The notes under the pieces: generated by a model
The model's input: the letters and a program-made list of their open reading frames with translations, nothing else
Database searches by the model: none
Told to the model about the DNA's origin: nothing
In this document: in pieces, positions 36,999-51,900 of the stretch
Position numbering within the stretch: the stretch's first letter is position 1
Layout: each line of letters opens with the position of its first letter
NCBI GenBank assembly: GCA_963693285.1
Contig: OY848917.1
Coordinates: 1,056,501-1,120,500, forward strand
Origin: Xestospongia muta
Taxonomy: Eukaryota > Porifera > Demospongiae > Haplosclerida > Petrosiidae
Length of the DNA: 64,000 bases
Direction: 5' to 3'
Position numbers and translations under genes: made by a program

Positions 36999-39900
36999 AT
37001 GGGTAATAAAGAAAGTAAACCAGTGAAAGAGGAGAAGAGGACTACTTCAGTAAGTCTACTTGTATGATAATTGTAACAAATAGTGAACTTGTATACTCTA
37101 TAGCCATTACTAAAAGTAAGACTAAGTAAGAGTACTAACTCTTCTGGAGGAGAAGGAAAATCAAGTGTAAAGAAACTTGATCCAATGAAATTGGTCAGTA
37201 CAATATAGAAAGTAATAGTTATATCATCATAACTTGTAGTCCCTTTAAATGACAGGTGTTACTTTTATTGTTAATGTTTACACATAATTATCTTATCATT
37301 TATTTCCTCTTTGATGTAACTTTTATTATGTAATTATTGTTAATTATAGGATCTGTGTTTTATAACTTGATATAAAGACTACATGACTCATTGTGTTAAT
37401 AGATTAGATAATGTTCCTTATATAGTTTCTCTATTATATGAGATGTAGGTGTGGCTTATATAATTAGTTCAAGACCATTACTCGTCTGTCTCTTATACTC
37501 TTAATAACGAAGACATATTTAGTTATAACTTGTATGTTCTTTCTCTTTGTATAATATTATGAGATAGTTTGTTCACTCAACTTATTAATGTCATCTGTAC
37601 TGTAATATCTTCACCAATATTGGTCATAGACTAAGTTACTATACTAATCCATTCACATTATACACTGATATATATTGTTAAGAAAGTACTGATGTTCATA
37701 TTTTCTGTCACAGGTAACACATGATGTCAGTCTTCAAACAAGTAAATTAGACACTGTATCATCACAACTAAGTTCAAATGACCCTCCAAATAATGAAAAG
37801 GACATTGATCCCATGAAATTGGTTAGTATATGTTACATTTACAATGATTTATAGGAGAGTACTAATAATATTTATTATATAATATCATGACTTAATAATT
37901 TGAGTTAATTATACTTTACAAATGATATGTGTTAGTCTAATAAGTTGTTGTTATTATATTATGTTAATGTCATAACAAACACAAACAAAGTGACATTTAT
38001 TAAGTTATTATACTAACCTATTGTTGTTATATATTTATATAAACTGTTAATATAATAAGATATATTATATTTATTGTTACAGATATCATCAGATGAACAT
38101 CTTGAAACAAATGAACTGACCACTGTGTCTATATCACAAAGTAGTGATAGTGATTTTAACAGTTCCTCTGATGAAGAGGATTTTAATTCTATGATATTGG
38201 TAAGTATATTATATTGTAATGTTTTATAGGAGAGCACTCATAATATCTATTGAGTGGACTATTAGTTACTTGTTATGTCATCAATAAATTTAAATGTTAC
38301 CTTGTTATCTGTCAAAATATTGGCTCCTTCTCTTACGTACTCTAGACAGCCTATTGTCTTTTTAGTCTTATACTTAGATACCCACTTGTTTTAAATGCTA
38401 TAAAGTGTATCTGGTAATGATTCCTTATCATTTAAACAACATGTTTTAGCTAAATAACTAGAACAATGATATACAAAGCTTTTTTCTCTTTGATTGAAGA
38501 GAAAAGCTGAGTCACCAAACAACAGCTTGTAATGTGCATCACGTGATCCCATCAATAATTTGACCACACCTTGTTCAATCTTAAATGTACATGTACATGC
38601 ATTCTGAAGTATAGATTTACACTGGGCACTGCAGCGAGGTTAAGCATTTTAGTACATTTTTATTTATTATCATTATTTTATATCATTTCCTACTGTGATA
38701 TAGTTTATAATAAAATAAGACTGATTTCATTATAATTTAGTTTGGTATAAGACTTTAATACATCATTAAATATATGTTAATAAGTTTTATTACTCTCTAT
38801 TAACTAATGACATCAAATGATGTAATAGCTGAACACATCAAACTATTGTGTATATAACTAGTGTAGTCAGTATAGACTTACTTTCATAGTTGATATTGTA
38901 TCTAATGAGATATTTACTTTTGATGTAGTGTGTATTTACAATATTAAGTTATATAATAAGTTATTACTAGTGTCTACTTCACAGGATGACTCCTTGTGGT
39001 CAGCAGCTTATAATGGCAGACTTGATGAAATCGAAGCAATACAAGGTGGTACAAATGTCAATGCCAGAGATAAGGTTTGTCAATATAATTATAATAATAT
39101 TAGTGTAGTATACAAATAGTGTATAAAACAATATTATAGACAATAGTCAGTATGTCATTTATATTAACCACATAATTCAATGAGACAATAACTTTATATG
39201 TAGTTATTATAAAAGATTTATTACACTTATTTAATGATTATTATTACAATATGTTACATAATATGTTATCACAAAGTGTGTAAGTCAATTGTGAGCCTCT
39301 TTCTATAGATTACTGTATAGCAGGTATTATTGGCGGACAAAATATTTGATGGTCTGCCATCAAAATAAACAAAATTAAAATTTGGCGATTTATTAAAATA
39401 TTTGTTATAATTAAATGTGGGAGGTATACTTAACAGTGAGTGGTACTGTGGGTACTACCGTTATAATGCCACGTAAACTCTCGTGAAAGTAAGAAAGTAA
39501 AGTAAAGTTGAAAGAAAGTAAAGTTGGATGTTTGACCAAGCAGTAGTGGCCTCCCTTTATGTTTAGTAGGCAAAGTTTTCACTGTGATAGATGCAATGTT
39601 ACTCTCTGCCAGCTTCTTAAGGATGCACAATGTTCGTCATTTGGCAGGACAGTTCTCTTCGTAAAATACCTAAGTAACGCCATTTACATAGCGGGTAGCA
39701 GATGGTGATCACATGCAGGGAGGCATGAAAAATTATCGACGGTTTTTGATTTGACGATTTTGTTGCAGAGCGTTAATACGCCAAATTAAATTCGCTGCCA
39801 ATAATACCCGCTATATGGTATTACCTTACATTTGTATAGAACTAACACTTATTACATGACTATTGTAATAACATTATACTATAATACTATTAGTTAGAGT

Positions 39901-42900
39901 ATACATGTTATCTGTGTATCCATAGCAACAGATAATATATGAGGTATCATGTTTTTATAGTCCAGTATATATTATATACTTTGTATAAGTGGTGTTATGT
40001 TACTATTGTGTAATTGAGTATTACTATAGTTAGTACTGATGTAGTAATGTACCCAGTAATCTATGTATATGTATTTAATTATTGACATATTATATTGTGT
40101 CTCTTTATTAGGGTACTGGTGATAGTATGATCATAGCAGCTTGTAAATCTGATAAAGATAACTCACATGTTGTTGAATACTTAATTGACAAAAGAGGTGA
40201 CGTTAATCTTCAAAATAATGTGAGTATTAATTATCAATAATTTTATGATATTTATTATAACATTCAATTTGTGTAATGACATTTGTTATAACATTTTAGA
40301 CATGTAGGTTTATATCAGTTAAATTTAAAACATCCATAATTATATAGTATTTGATGATATACTTGTCATAGTATTATGTGACAATAAGTCTAGCTATGAT
40401 CTGTTTGTTTCTGATAGTCCAGTAGAATGTTATGAACATAGCCACACCTCTAATAACATAGTTGTAAATGTACCTAATGTTTTTACATATTTTACCCAAT
40501 CTATCAATACTTGTCAATATTGTTCTATTGTATATATACTAATGAAAATGTCAGCATGTACTTTTAAATAATTCTATAAAATGATACATATTATCATTTT
40601 ATATACATGTAGTAAGTGTCCATATAATAGCAAACCAAGGCTATCTAGTGTGAGTAGTAATGTTTGTAGTTATTTGTCCTTAGCAACTTGTAATTTCAAT
40701 ATTAATTAATATTAGGTAATATTATTAATACATTCATTACTAATAGTCATACATAAAGGTTGGTATATACTGCTATAGATATTGTTAACTTGATGCTCCA
40801 TCTTGTCCATTACAAACCTCATGTTTTCAAAGATAGGTGGTACTAACTAGTAAAGTATTACTACAAAATAAATGAAAGGCACTAAAGTGCCGAACCTCGC
40901 TGTAGTTTCTAAGTTATTTATAAATTCTATGCCAGCTTAGGCCCAGCTATGATGTTGTTATTGCAAGAAAATTTATTAACATTCCAGAAGGTGTGGTTAT
41001 AAAATGGCAAGCTTTGTCATCCTGTATATGTTCATTAATTGTTGCTTGATTTCTAGCTTTGCCATGTTTGTGAAGCAGTAACTGAATAAGTGATAGTATC
41101 ATTCAATTCCCAAGCAAGATTAAGTGCTACTTTCGTGATGAAAAGTTTCTCTGAGTCTTTACATGACCCTTTAAAATCTATCAATATTTCATATACAAAA
41201 TTTATTGTAACTTGAAGATGAAACCTTCTTTGGAAACGTCCCGTGGTACAAATATAAATCGATATATTGTCTATTAGTAGCAGTCTTTTCAGTGCTTGGA
41301 GACGTTTCCTGAATGCGTTACTTCCCTCCAAGTCCACAAAACATTTTTCAGAACTTTTCTAACGATTACTTCGACCAACGGCCTTCTGTCTTGCTGATCC
41401 GTATTCCTCTGAGATTGTTTACAACATACTAAAAAATCTCCACGTTAAGTTTTTTACTTTTCGAGAAACGACACTTGACCTCTGCAGCCTGAAAAAATCT
41501 ATCAATATTTCATATACAAAATTTATTGTAACTTGAAGATGAAACCTTCTTTGGAAACGTCCCGTGGTACAAATATAAATCGATATATTATCTATTAGTA
41601 GCAGTCTTTTCAGTGCTTGGAGACGTTTCCTGAATGCGTTACTTCCCTCCAAGTCCACAAAACATTTTTCAGAACTTTTATAACGATTACTTCGACCAAC
41701 GGCCTTCTGTCTTGCTGATCCGCATTCCTCTGAGATTGTTTACAACATACTAAAAAATCTCCACGTTAAGTTTTTTACTTTTCGAGAAACGGCACTTGAC
41801 CTCTGCAGCCTGAAAATTCTTTTGCGAGTTTTAAGCTTCTGTTTTTCTTGACGATGTTCTTGACACTACTGTTGTAAAGTCCACATGCTTTTCTATTCGT
41901 TGCTAAACGTTGGTAGCTGCTAATGCTTCGGTTGCCAAGTTATAGCAGTTCAAAAAAAACAACTCTGGTAACAGACACACACACACACACACAAACAGAC
42001 TACAGTACCCTCGCTATGCGCCCACGCACAGCGAGGTTAATAATATTAAATTTACACTGTATGTTCCACATTGTTTATAATAGCTCTATCATTTTTGTTC
42101 TATTCTACCATATATATAAAGGGTTAATTTTAAGTAATAATTGCTGATATTTCATGTAAAACACACTGCAGTAATACACCTTACCATGTATGGAAGAAAT
42201 TGACTTCCCTTTTTGATGCCTAGTACACATACATGTCAGGCTGTCCTATGAATCCACTTTTTAGTGCTTGTAATGATACATGTACCAAATGGTAATTCTA
42301 TACATATTATAGTGATATCGCAGGTAATTCCTATAATCACTTTGGTCTACACATAAGCAGTCCACCCACAAGCATACACACATACATACATGTACCCTAT
42401 ATTTGAAAAGTTTCATTGTGAAAAAGTTCAAATGTTGGATAATGTACAAAAATAAACACACTAAGTTTGTTACACATTGAAATATTTACAATAGGAATAT
42501 TATGGTATGTAATTGTGTTTGAAATTTTTTCAACATAAATGAACTTTATAACATGAAAGCTTCTCCATCTACAGTATATATAATCTTTAGTTTGTTTTAG
42601 ATGTACCTGGTATGCACACATACTAGGCTGTCTTATGAATATACTTTTTAGTGCTTATCATGATACATGTACCAGGTGGTAGTTCTATACATATAGTCAT
42701 ATCACAAGCAATCCCTATAATCAATCACTTGGTCTATACATATATATGCACACCCACACACCCACTTGCACACACATATACACACACACACATGTACATA
42801 CAAAGGTTCTTGTTAAGTTAGAACTATTTTTTAAAGTCATATTTCATATGAAACATGCTATAGTAACCCACATTGCCATATAACGGATAATAGATTTCCT

Positions 42901-45900
42901 TTTTAGTGCTTGGTAGTCCTATAATCACTCTGGTCTGCTCACACACACACACACACACACACACACAAGCACACTTCTTTAAAAATATAATCTTGTTTCT
43001 TTTGTTTCTGTGTTTATTTGTACCTGTCTACAAATTTAGTGATTATAAATTCAATTTTTATAAGCAATAACTATTGATAAAGTATTTTAGTGAAGTTGTT
43101 AATTATCATGTCACAACTATTTCCTATTCTATGATACATGACTATAATATGTACTGATAATGATTAGTTTGTTAATAAACATGATACTGCTATGTAATAA
43201 AATTATTATATTATCAATTATTGTATCTATACAACCTAGAAAACTGTTAACATGATAATAAAATATGTTTTAATAATTATATGATTTATCTCTTATTGTT
43301 AGAATGGACGTACTGCTGTAATTTTGGCCTCTATCATGGGACATCATAAATGTCTAAAATGTCTTATACAAGCTGGAGCAAATGTGAATATTAAAGATAA
43401 GGTAAACATCCTAATAAGTACTTTATGTTCTCTTTTATAACAGTAGTTTCCTTTCAATGTAATATGTTTAGGAAGATTTTATTCATGTACAGAATATAAT
43501 ACCTTTGTTTACTGTGAGTACATATTGAATGTGTTTGAATAGTAGATCTATCTACTGGTATAACTAAAATAGCAATCTTCTTTACTTTTCCTGTGTTTAG
43601 TTTTCTTTTCCTTTATATTAATGGTAATGTAGACAATAGACTGACTTAATGTATCTGGTTATCAGTATATTTGCCCTATCAATTGTTCTTTTGTTCTACC
43701 ATATAGACAAAGGGTTATCAATAGTATTATACTACATTATACCACTGTCTATTGTTTGATACAAACAGGTTGTAGTACATTTAATATATTTATAGTATAT
43801 GGTCAGAGTACTGTATTGTAGACCAAACAGGAGAGTTGTAGATACAGTGTAGTGTAAAGAAAAATGAAGCAAAGGGCTACAGGTTCAAAGGTTATTTTTA
43901 TCATAACATACTGTATGTACAACACAGTACAATATAGATTGGACTATAATGTGTATGGGTTGGTGTTTGATATTATGGAATTTCAAAATGATGTTATAAG
44001 TCCAATATTGGGCTGAATATGAATGCAGTGCAGGTTCCTTGTCAGCACTACAGGTAGTCATCGTAAATGATTAAACATTGCACTAAAAGGAATTTTTACG
44101 TCATAGCTAACAGAGAATTCCTAGAGTATACTATTTTCTAACAATTCTATGGAAGTTACATACATTAGCAAACAGTATTTAGCAGACTTTACTTCCTTTT
44201 ACTGAAAACCTGGGTATGAGGCTAGTAAGACTATGTGATATGAAACATATTCCTTTGTATGTTTAACTATAGTTCATGAAAGACTAATTTTAATAAATAT
44301 TAGGTGTTTCAAATATGCAATAAGTTTTTGTTACTGAGTTGTGTAGTTGTTAATAACATTAAGTTATCCTATAACATGTGGTAGATAATCTTGTAGTTAC
44401 CTCTTGAAAAGTATTGTAGACTACTACACATCCTGAGTAAAAAGGCAGTATGGTGCATTTCCTTGACATTACTGGCTCTAGTATTATCATACATGACATG
44501 TCAACTCTATCCAGTAATATACTAATGGCCACATGACACATGAGTTTTGTGAGAAGAAAAGTCAATAATGAAAATCATGATAATTCAAAGGTGTAATAAC
44601 TACCGTTCCTCATTATACAGCTGTTTCATTTTGATAAGATTAATCCCAAGTGATAACCAACTACAGGTTATTACATAATTGTAACTATCTCTCTATTTCT
44701 AGTATACCAGATATCCTTTCCAAAGAATAAATACACAAACAAGTTTGCTATGTCATTCATTCCTAAGAGACGTCAAATTGTAATAATCACATGTTTTTTC
44801 ACAAGGTCATATGATCACTAATGTCACACTGATGACACTAGGACCAAGAATTTGAAAGAAATGCACCAGACTAGCCTTTATTTAGGGATGTGGCTATCTG
44901 TTGTTGAGACTATACCAGACTGCCATTTTACTAAGGTGTGTGACAGTCTTTGGATGTGACTAGATTAGTGTTGTTTTAGTAGGTGTTTTAGTTTTACTTT
45001 AGTTATAGTAAAAGGTAAAATTTATTTTTAGTTTTAATATTAGTTATAGTATACTTGAAGTATTGCCATACTCCACTTTCTCTTGGCCTACCAGGACCAG
45101 CTGGTAATAACTAGAAAATCACTCATGCATGGAAGGTTAAATGGACAGACAACTCAGGCATGCATTACCTAACATCATAATTATGTTAATGCTTTACACA
45201 TTCTATGTGGTTAATAACTAATATAATTGAGGCTATTTAATTTAGTATTAGTTATAGTTCAAGGAAAGTTTTAATTTTAGTTATAGTTATAGTAAATTAT
45301 CTGTTACTTTACCAATCATTATAATGTGCTATACTTACCATCCTGTATGAACATGTATGTACAATGTTCTTGAGAATATAATGCTTTTATAATTACCATG
45401 TCTATACTGTCAGTGTAACATGTTTGTGTTATTATAATAGAAAATATATTTCTGTAAGTGTCATTAAAATTGATCTCTTCTTTCAGTTTTTCTCTATTTT
45501 TATTTACTTATTAATTAAAGTTATATGGACTATAGTCTGTCTGAGTTGAGAAGAGCCCTTATTAAAATTCAGTGTGATACTTTAAATGTGATGAGAATGT
45601 CCCACTTTGTCTACTAAGTTAGAATATATACAATTTTACCTAGCATATGATATCACTGTAACTTATGAAGATGTGAACTATCTCCATCTTCTTCACTGTA
45701 AAATTGCCTCTCTTTCTTCTTTACTTAACATTAGATACTTTGCCTTATATCACTCTTCCCTAGCTAGCTCAATTGTTGGTACAAAACAAAGCACATGTTG
45801 TGTTAAAAACTACTCAATACTTTGTTAGAGTATTATGTAATGACATATGTACATTGTTGTCATCATTGTTGTCCAATATTGTCCATTGATATGACAAAAC

Positions 45901-48900
45901 TTGCCACTCTTTCTTCTTTAGTTAGCATTGCATACCTTGTTCTATGGAACTATCATAAATTCTAATACTATATATGTTTGTTTAGTATTATGTTTAAATG
46001 TTATATACTCAATAAATATATCTTGTACCTTTGTACATGAGGTCTCACATATATCCAGATCAAATTGATGATCCTTTCATATTTTTGGCTAGAAAATCAA
46101 AACAACACAATTATTAACACAATGAGTCATGCAGTCTTTATACCGTATAGCAGGTTTTTTCAGGGGGTAACATTTTCATGGTTTTCGTGGTTAAGAAACA
46201 ACCCACAAAATATTTAACCTCGAAAGTGAATTAGATGCAATGTGCCACGCCCATTCATGCGTACACATGCTTGCACGCAAGTTATCATGTTGTTGATCAG
46301 TGAGTCTTAGATTCAGTATGGCCTTGTTTCGATACTTCAAGAGGGAAAAGAACAACCTACCTGATCCTCATGGCCCTTTAGCACAATCTGTACCACGTTT
46401 GATGTCCATGAAAATTTTCCCCCCGAAAAAACCCCGCTATACAGTATTAATTAACTTTGCTTTTAGTTTTAGTACATTCACACATGGATCTGTTGAATGT
46501 CACACATCAGTAGACATAAATGAAAAGGTGAATGCTATGTATGTACTCTCATTATAGTTGATCATTGATTGTAAATCAAGCTGAAGTGAAGAAGTGCTCT
46601 TAAAGTATATATCCAGATCAAATTGATGATCCTTTCATATTTTTGGCTATAAAATCAAAAGATGTACCCTCTCCTTTGTAATGTTGTGTTTGACCTATTA
46701 TATACACCAGCATCAACAGCTCCCATCAAATGAATATTCTCAACAGGAGGTGAAGCAACTTCAGGAATACATAATTAGCTCACAGATTCCAACTTAGAAA
46801 GAGAAATTTTACTTAGACAGAACAAAAAGTATTTACAGTTAGTATAACAATAACATAGTTATTGGAAACATTACTACAGTGTTGTAGTTACATGTATTTA
46901 ACTAATAAAACAACTTTTTTTAAAATTAAAACTAAAACCAAAATGCCTTACATTATAGTAACTATAACTAAAACTAAAAAATCATCTTAATATACCATAA
47001 TGAAAACTAAAACTAAAACAAAATTACATTTCCTACTAAAACTAATACTAATACTAAAATTATTTCATCACCAAAACAACACTGGTACTGTCATGACAAT
47101 TAAATTATCATCAATATTACATATTTTAGTTATTTTACAACATGGTGGTGTAGTTATTGAATTAAATATATCATCTAGTTGTATTTTTGTGTACATATTT
47201 GGTGAACATATGACTGACTTAGTTCCCTTATATTTCTTTAACTTAATCCTCACTTTTTAATAAGTTTATAGACATAGATATATAGTAACTTGCTATATGA
47301 CTCTAGTCAGTATTTCAGACTATTTGATGATGATTCTTCTCACTTTATACCACAAACATAAAGTTGATGATAATATTATGTTTATGTTATATCAACAATA
47401 GCTATGTATATGGAATAGGTGTGTCTTGTACTTGTAACTTTATATGTTAAAGGTGTTATGTGTTTATACTACTAGTGTGTAGATATGACATACTAAAATG
47501 AAGTAGCTCACAAACTATAGACAAATCTATCTAGAATGTTCTATACCATGTAGCACTAAATTTTGGAGGGACAATATTGTCTTACATAAGCATTTTGTGA
47601 AATACATTTTGTGGAATTTTGATAAGCCACACCCAGATCCTTACATGTTACTTCACATGTACTTAGCTAGTCCAGAAAAGCTGATGAATGTATTCCAACT
47701 TCAAATTGTAGTATCTTACTGTTGTTGTCACACCCTACTCTACTTGTCTATCTTGCTTTCTCCTTTGATGTAATCATTCCTGTCTTCTAGTTTATACTAT
47801 CTATAGTTTACATGTTACTTCATTGTCAGTATTATATATTTAGATAGGGAACACTGTGGATCAATGTAGCTTTAATTTTGCATATATTCATTAGAAATGT
47901 TGATGTAGACCCATGAGAGTACTTGATTGAAAGGCGTGATTGTAAATGTTGAAAATATCATGAAATAAATTTCACAATTGGTAGAAATATATGAAAACCG
48001 CAAAAATGTACATCTTTAAAACTAAATCCTATACAGTATTAGTAACAGTTGATAGACACAATCATCAGTATTATGTATTATATTCTATAGAGTAGTTTTT
48101 ATTTTGTATCTTAGTTTCCTTTCTTTGTTCATGTTAAGAATTACCTTATAGAATATTAACATTGCTGAATCTAGAGATAATGTTTAATATGACACACTTT
48201 GTGAAAGAGTCTGTTATATATCTAATAAAGTGTCTTTGTAGAACAGTCATATTATATACAATATTTCTTTGAATAAACACACTGGCATTTGTTTCTCTCA
48301 CAACATTCTTAACTAGTTGTTTAAAGAAAACTGGTATTTAATCAAAGCAGCTTTTATTTACTGTATGACATTAATTGGTTAGACATAATTCTATTGTAAC
48401 AATGACTGGTTGCTAAAAATGTAACGATATAGCAATGACATACTAAAATGACATTAATATCCTTAGTAGCAATGACGTATTTTCTATCTAGAACATTCTA
48501 GAACCTCTGAGCATAATATCTTATTGTGGCTGCTATACCATGCTCTGCTGTCCTTTTGTCTTTCTCTACTTTCTGTCATAGTTCAATCTTAATACTACTT
48601 TTCACAATAATGGGTGTTTTATGTCAGTTTATCTTAGAGAGTGAAATATTTTCAAGTTTTTAATTTTATATCATGTACTAATAAACTATGTTATTATTAA
48701 ATATACATACTGTTTTAATGCAGGATAATGTCATTATACATTTTATTTGTTTTATCCATGTAGATTGGTGATACTCCAGTTCATTGGGCTTCCTACCATA
48801 ACCATGTAGATATACTCAAACTACTAGTGCAACACAAAGCACTTTTAGATGTCAAAGATAATGTAAGTATTAGTAGTATTATATTTTTCTTAGATTAGTC

Positions 48901-51900
48901 CATTGAATAATCATAAATGTAACAATTGTCTGTAAGATGATTTTAATATATAAAAAGTCTATAAAAACATTAGTACTATATTCTTCACTAAAGCATACTT
49001 ATTAATTATGTCATATATTACTATGTAATTATTGTTTACAATGTCTCCTCCCATAATGTAAACATTACATAATAATACAAAGAGCTTTGCAAAAGATGTT
49101 AACTATTACAATATGTATATGTAGTGGTTTCTATTGTTCACACTGACTAGAAGTATAGTACTACTTATATTGTACATGTCATTGATAAAGAGGTATAGAT
49201 GTCCAATAGAGATGAAATCTTTTTTTTTACTAACTATTTGCCACATGGTCACCCATAATCAAATTTTCTGCTTAACCATTTGCCACATCCATAATTGTAA
49301 GAAATTGACATTCATATTTTTACGAAGGAGTTAAATTGGTGAAATTTGCAAAAATTTTGCAATGCATATGTTTCCTGATATACAGTAGTAGGCAATGATG
49401 TCATTACAACTACACTCTTATAATGAGATTTGTTTGTTATGATCACCTTTTATATTGATAATTACATTACTTACCTTAGCTTCTCTTTGTAGTATCAGTT
49501 TGAGCATATGACTCAATTTATCTGTCAAGTTGTGAAATATACTCAGATATGATGAAGCTCTCTTTTTGTGTAAATTGTACTTAACTCTAAGCCTGTTGAT
49601 AGTGACACATTAAACTAATAGGTATACTCTGTCTGACTTGAGTTGAGCTACCTAGACATGTAAATAACTTTGCTTTTTTACATGCTATCCACATGGAACT
49701 TGTACCAATCAATTCGGCTTGCAAATGTGCATTTTATATATAAAATTAGGCTCTCTAGTGCTACGAGAAAGTAGCAAACTATAAACTCCATACATTTTCA
49801 ATGGAATACCTTCCTCATACTTCAAATTCCAGACCTTCAAATAACACTTTTCACCTTAAGAAGTCAGCCGTGTGTCACGTGGCAATTCACAATTACAGTT
49901 CTAATTATATGAACAAATGTTCTATTATAACAATTATTACTATTAAAATAATAATCAGATATTGTCTTTTGCAATTTAAGGCAGCTATAAACCCACCGTG
50001 GTTCTGAAAAGAACCTTTTAACTAAGAAAAAAGACTGAGAATGTCTAGAACTATTCATCATTAGAACTATCAGATTGATCAGAATCATCAGACTCATCAA
50101 AGTTTGCAACCTCAGTTTCTTTCCCCTTTGCATCTTTATGAATGGGTGGAAAAATGTGGTCTGTTCACATGACATTCACGTGAAGAATTAATGAATAATA
50201 TTAAAATGTACTTCAGTGTTAAGTGTATAAAGTAGGTGAGAAAATACCTCACCTTACATTCCATGCATAACAAACTTTATTTTTAATGAAGGGCTCAACT
50301 CAAGTCAGACAGAATATAGTTTGTATTTTTGATATCTATACTTCAAAACTAATAACATACTCTATACTTGCTTGACATTCTTGTTACCATGTAATACCAA
50401 CTTGTGATATATTTATTCCTTTTACATCATTTGTCTTGTCTGTCATTTATTAGACATGTGACAATTATCAGACTAAATTTGACAACACTTGATATTATAG
50501 TACTTTTCTTATATTGTGTCCATTTAATTTAGTGACACTACTGAGATAATACTCAATTATTATATTTACCAAATTATATACTAATCACCTGTTTTTGTCA
50601 TGACTATGATTTAACAAGATATCTTCTTTTATTTCAGGATGGTGAAACACCTCTTCACTTTGCCTGCAGTAATGGATCTACTGAAGCAATAGCATTGTTG
50701 CTATCTACCGGTATTGTTAATCCAAATGAAACTAACAATAATAACCAAACTCCCATTGAATTGGTTATGCCTTATGATAAAAATCGCTTCGAAATTTTAA
50801 AGCTTTTTCTTCCATTTGAACAATGCCGTGAAAGCTATCCCATTGATTCCTATGCCAAAGTTTTTTTCTGTGGAAATACAACAGCTGGAAAGAGTTCTTT
50901 AGCTGCAGTCTTAATTCAACGAGCCAAGAAGGGTCGTGACCACAAGTTTAATCTATTAGAGTGTGTCACTGATGTTGTACCATTAACAGCTGGTATAGCT
51001 ACACATACACTACAATCACATGAGATTGGTAATGTCGTTCTTTATGATTTAGCAGGTCACCGAGAATACTATAGTAGCCATACTGCAGTACTTGAGCACT
51101 TAATGTTAAGATCACCAGCTGTATTTTGTGTTTTATCTAAGCTTACTGATAATGATAATGATATAGCAAGTGATCTCTATTATTGGCTCAATTTTATTGA
51201 GAATATCAATGATAGACTAACTCAACCTTCTCAAGTCATTGTGATAGCTAGCCATGTTGACCTTAAAGATATCAGCTCACAGTTTAAATTCATTCTCTAT
51301 GATATTGTTAGAGAAACTGTTCATCATAACAAGTTTAGTGGTTTTGTTGCTGCGGACTGTCATCGTCCAGGAGGTAAAGGTGTTACAGAGCTTGTATCTC
51401 TACTAGCTAAAAGCTGTAAAGCAGTTGTAGACAAGTCTGATAGCATTAGTATCTATAGTCACGTCTTGTATGCATTTTTACTCACCCTTAATATGGTAGC
51501 CATTAGCTTACAACATCTCTGTGCTTTGCTTGAAGAGAAAAATGATCCATCTCTTCCATCAAATGAATCAGCTTTGTTAGAATTCCTGACAATTCTTTCC
51601 GACAAAGGTTTAATATTATTTCTTAGAAGGGATGAGTCTCAAAGTTGGATAATTATCAAGAAAGAGGCTCTTCTTGAGGAAGTCAATGGTACCCTATTTG
51701 CTCCATCTGCTATTACACGTGTTTATCGACAGATAGCTAGCAACATAGGATTAGTCCCTGTGTCTGCTCTGAAAAGTCTCTTTCATGGTAAATATGATAC
51801 TGAGATGTTAGTATCATTTCTGATAATTCTAGAGTTTTGTCATGTACTAGATGCTGATGCACTTAAAAAAATCCCTACCAATCTCTCACTTTTGTCTCCA

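Noticed and set aside
41419..41658. Minus-strand MDLEGSNAF frame as a host gene
   Set aside because: It lies within the duplicated unit of an insertion absent from the paralogous intron; treated as mobile-element sequence.
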